Positions 15,221 to 16,588 of a stretch of 16,588 nt of DNA are shown here, piece by piece. The notes beneath the pieces are model-generated. The model did not search any database, was not told the origin of the DNA, and saw only the letters and a list, made by a program, of their open reading frames with translations. The stretch's first letter is position 1. Each line of letters starts with the position of its first letter. The DNA comes from Pedosphaera sp. Its GTDB lineage: Bacteria; Verrucomicrobiota; Verrucomicrobiia; Limisphaerales; SIAT01. The DNA lies in contig SIAT01000019.1 in the NCBI GenBank assembly GCA_009691645.1, positions 1-16,588 of the forward strand, in the 5' to 3' direction. The translations under genes and the position numbers were made by a program.

Positions 15221-15240
15221 GTGCCGGTCTGCGCCGGCGC
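15221..15240. terminator. Weak hairpin between convergent genes
   Basis: GTGCCGG (15221-15227) can pair with CCGGCGC (15234-15240) around a six-base loop, with one G-T pair. It sits between the stop codons of the EamA-like gene and hpnG, where a bidirectional terminator is expected. There is no T-run on either side, so intrinsic termination is doubtful. Confidence 0.25.
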
Positions 15241-15252
15241 ATCTGTCGTCGC

Positions 15253-15897
15253 TCAGAAATGGGGACGACAACATTTCACCAGCACTTCAGCCAATCGTTC
15301 AGCGGCCGCGCTGATACGTTTCTGAAAACGGATGAGTTCGGCGATCTTGTGTGGTTTCCGGAGCAGTGCCAGCGCGAAGGGCAATGGGCGCGGTCGGCCA
15401 TCCGCCGTGACCAGCGCGTTGAAATCGAGTGGCAAATCCTCGTTCGCCGCGTCGGAGACGACGCGCACGGTAGCGGCGCGGATTCCACGATTGCGACAGA
15501 GCGTGCGGATGATCTCCGATTCCATCTCGAGCGCGTCCGCGCCGGTGGATGTGCGGAGCGTTCGCTTCTCTGCCGCTGTGATGACGATGCGTTCGGCGCA
15601 ATGAAAACGGCCTACGCGCGCACCGGCGGCCAACAACTCGGATATGAATGGAAAGGTTTCGTCGGCTTCAAAAATCACGGAGCCGAGTGGCAGCGCAGGA
15701 TCAAGCCCGCCTGCGAAGCCGGCGGTGATGAGCACATCTGGCCGAGCGGTTTCGAGCGCGTTGATCGTGGTTCGCCCCGCATTTTGCCGGCCCATTCCCG
15801 TGACGATCGTGCGGATGTGCGGGGCATCGGCCAGTCGGCGTTGAAACGGCCGCGCTTCTTCCTTCACCGCGAACGTGACGAGGATGGAGGCGGGCAT
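15253..15897 (-). CDS. hpnG: Hopanoid-associated nucleoside phosphorylase, HpnG-like
   Basis: A 214-residue member of the PNP/MTAN phosphorylase superfamily. HpnG removes adenine from adenosylhopane on the way to bacteriohopanepolyols. Visible motifs are VTGMGRQNA (32-40, phosphate/ribose loop), the strand ITAGFAGGLDP (57-67), DALEMES (121-127, with the ribose-contacting Met-Glu) and VVSDAANEDLP (146-156), whose Asp is the base-binding acid. The short length and the SDAANEDLP form resemble hopanoid-type phosphorylases. MTA/SAH nucleosidase and futalosine hydrolase are the main alternatives, made less likely by the shc gene upstream. The start is ATG at 15897, 6 nt after the upstream gene's TAA. 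There is no Shine-Dalgarno. It is last in a minus-strand set with shc. Confidence 0.82.
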   Translation of the reverse strand: MPASILVTFAVKEEARPFQRRLADAPHIRTIVTGMGRQNAGRTTINALETARPDVLITAGFAGGLDPALPLGSVIFEADETFPFISELLAAGARVGRFHCAERIVITAAEKRTLRTSTGADALEMESEIIRTLCRNRGIRAATVRVVSDAANEDLPLDFNALVTADGRPRPLPFALALLRKPHKIAELIRFQKRISAAAERLAEVLVKCCRPHF

Positions 15898-15903
15898 CGC
15901 GCG

Positions 15904-16314
15904 TTACGTCTTGGGGGGAATTTCGCGGCGAGCGCGGATGTCATCGCGCAGTTCGATGCAGACACTGGCGATGCCGAGCGGCAGCAGCGCCAGCGCCACG
16001 CCACTGAGCACGTTCGCGAGGTTGGCCAGCCAGTGCAATGCGGATGGCAGCGGCCGCGTGCTGTCAGTCCATTTGCCGTCCTGCAGTTGAGAGATGCTGC
16101 TGGGAATCGGTGCGCCGGTGATTTTCGTGTTGGCGTTCGGTTGATAGGTGAAGTGGAAGGCGAACCAGGAGCCGAGAACGAGTCCGCCGATGCAGAGCGC
16201 GGCGAAGAGAATCCACCAACGGCGATCAGCGCGGACAAGGCGAAGGCGCCGGTAAGTGCCAATGAGAACCGCGATGGCGATGGCGGCAACGGGGAGAATG
16301 AGGAGGAGTCCCAT
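15904..16314 (-). CDS. Unnamed three-helix membrane protein between shc and hpnG
   Basis: I do not recognise this protein family. The 136-residue product has hydrophobic segments at about 2-19, 33-53 and 95-118, with an arginine-rich loop (20-32) after the first, so that loop is probably cytoplasmic. The extramembrane loop between segments 2 and 3 (54-92) contains a GAPIPSSISQL...GKWTDS stretch with proline, glycine and tryptophan that looks conserved in style. The tail is charged. The start is the ATG at 16314, 13 nt after the shc stop; a TTG at 16344 in the same frame would overlap shc and add ten residues unlike a membrane start. Its place between two hopanoid genes with 13- and 6-nt gaps strongly implies cotranscription, so a role in hopanoid handling is inferred. 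Confidence 0.75.
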   Translation of the reverse strand: MGLLLILPVAAIAIAVLIGTYRRLRLVRADRRWWILFAALCIGGLVLGSWFAFHFTYQPNANTKITGAPIPSSISQLQDGKWTDSTRPLPSALHWLANLANVLSGVALALLPLGIASVCIELRDDIRARREIPPKT

Positions 16315-16327
16315 AAACGGAAAAGGG

Positions 16328-16588
16328 TCAGCGCGCGGCGACAACCGTGGCGAGGTGCGGCGCGGTCCCGTTCACACGACTGTTGAGGTGGTCGTTGTTT
16401 TCGTAGTGTTTCCGCTCAAGCGCCTTTTGGTACGTGGCGAGCGCGAGCAGCGGCCATGTGTTCCGATAGATGTCGTACTTGAGATAGAAGACGGACGGGA
16501 AACCGGTGCCGGTGGTTTCGTCTTCAGTCCACGAGCCGTCGGCATTTTGCGTGCGGATGAGATACTCGATCCCGCGCTGGATGCTCGG
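16328..16588 (-). CDS. shc: Squalene-hopene cyclase, C-terminal fragment (cut by window edge)
   Basis: Reading the minus strand inward from the last base gives 86 open codons ending at TGA (16330-16328). The fragment has the C-terminal signature of squalene-hopene cyclases: GIEYLIRTQNADGSW with a QW motif (QX3GXW, residues 14-20 of the fragment), then TGTGFPSVFYLKYDIYR and NTWPLLALATYQK. The full enzyme, about 640 residues, is a monotopic membrane protein that cyclises squalene to hopene. The catalytic DXDD motif is outside the window, so activity cannot be judged. About 33 residues follow the conserved end, slightly more than the family often has. It is the upstream member of a minus-strand set with the unnamed membrane protein and hpnG. 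Confidence 0.9.
   Translation of the reverse strand, partial: PSIQRGIEYLIRTQNADGSWTEDETTGTGFPSVFYLKYDIYRNTWPLLALATYQKALERKHYENNDHLNSRVNGTAPHLATVVAAR

Noticed and set aside
15142..16386. A 414-codon plus-strand open frame across the right end
   Set aside because: It lies opposite hpnG, the membrane protein and shc and overlaps the EamA-like gene. Its sequence is low-complexity, rich in R, G, E and D, without motifs.

Overview
The window is a GC-rich, densely coded bacterial chromosome segment. It holds 18 protein genes, one of them cut by the right edge, and one tRNA. I see no insertion sequence, integrase, CRISPR array or rRNA, and no stretch over about 210 bases lacks a protein gene. The gene set best fits a Verrucomicrobiota-like bacterium (Pedosphaera/Limisphaera type): a DUF3500 protein, secreted BD-FAE-like esterase and Tat metallophosphoesterase, yicC-gmk-coaC, and hopanoid genes. 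This placement is inference from gene content, and Planctomycetota or Acidobacteriota are not excluded.

Left part (1-3803, plus strand): UDP-glucose 6-dehydrogenase is followed with a 1-nt overlap by a Nudix hydrolase. A tRNA-Pro(CGG) then lies on the minus strand. After it come a secreted alpha/beta hydrolase and a Tat-exported metallophosphoesterase. Middle-left (3805-7222, minus strand): a likely operon of DUF3500 protein, RlmD-type rRNA methyltransferase and a GT4 glycosyltransferase. It converges on the metallophosphoesterase with a single base between the stop codons.

From 7302 to 15211 nine plus-strand genes run almost without gaps: ymdB, yicC, gmk, coaC, a membrane histidine kinase, an NtrC-type sigma54 activator, hpnD, hpnK and a small EamA-like membrane protein. 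From yicC onward the spacings run from 14-nt overlaps to a 21-nt gap. This suggests one long transcript joining RNA decay, nucleotide and CoA synthesis, a two-component system and hopanoid lipid genes.

At the right end three minus-strand genes converge on that run: a partial squalene-hopene cyclase (C-terminal 86 residues, readable at the window edge), an unnamed three-helix membrane protein, and a hopanoid-associated nucleoside phosphorylase (HpnG-like). The right 3.5 kb is therefore a hopanoid locus. HpnD makes presqualene diphosphate, Shc cyclises squalene, HpnG acts on adenosylhopane, and HpnK deacetylates a sugar-decorated hopanoid. The unnamed membrane protein and the EamA-like protein are the least-described members.

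Almost no start codon in the window has a good Shine-Dalgarno sequence. Three genes that appear to head transcripts have a TANNNT -10-like box 7-9 nt before the start codon, which suggests leaderless or nearly leaderless mRNAs.
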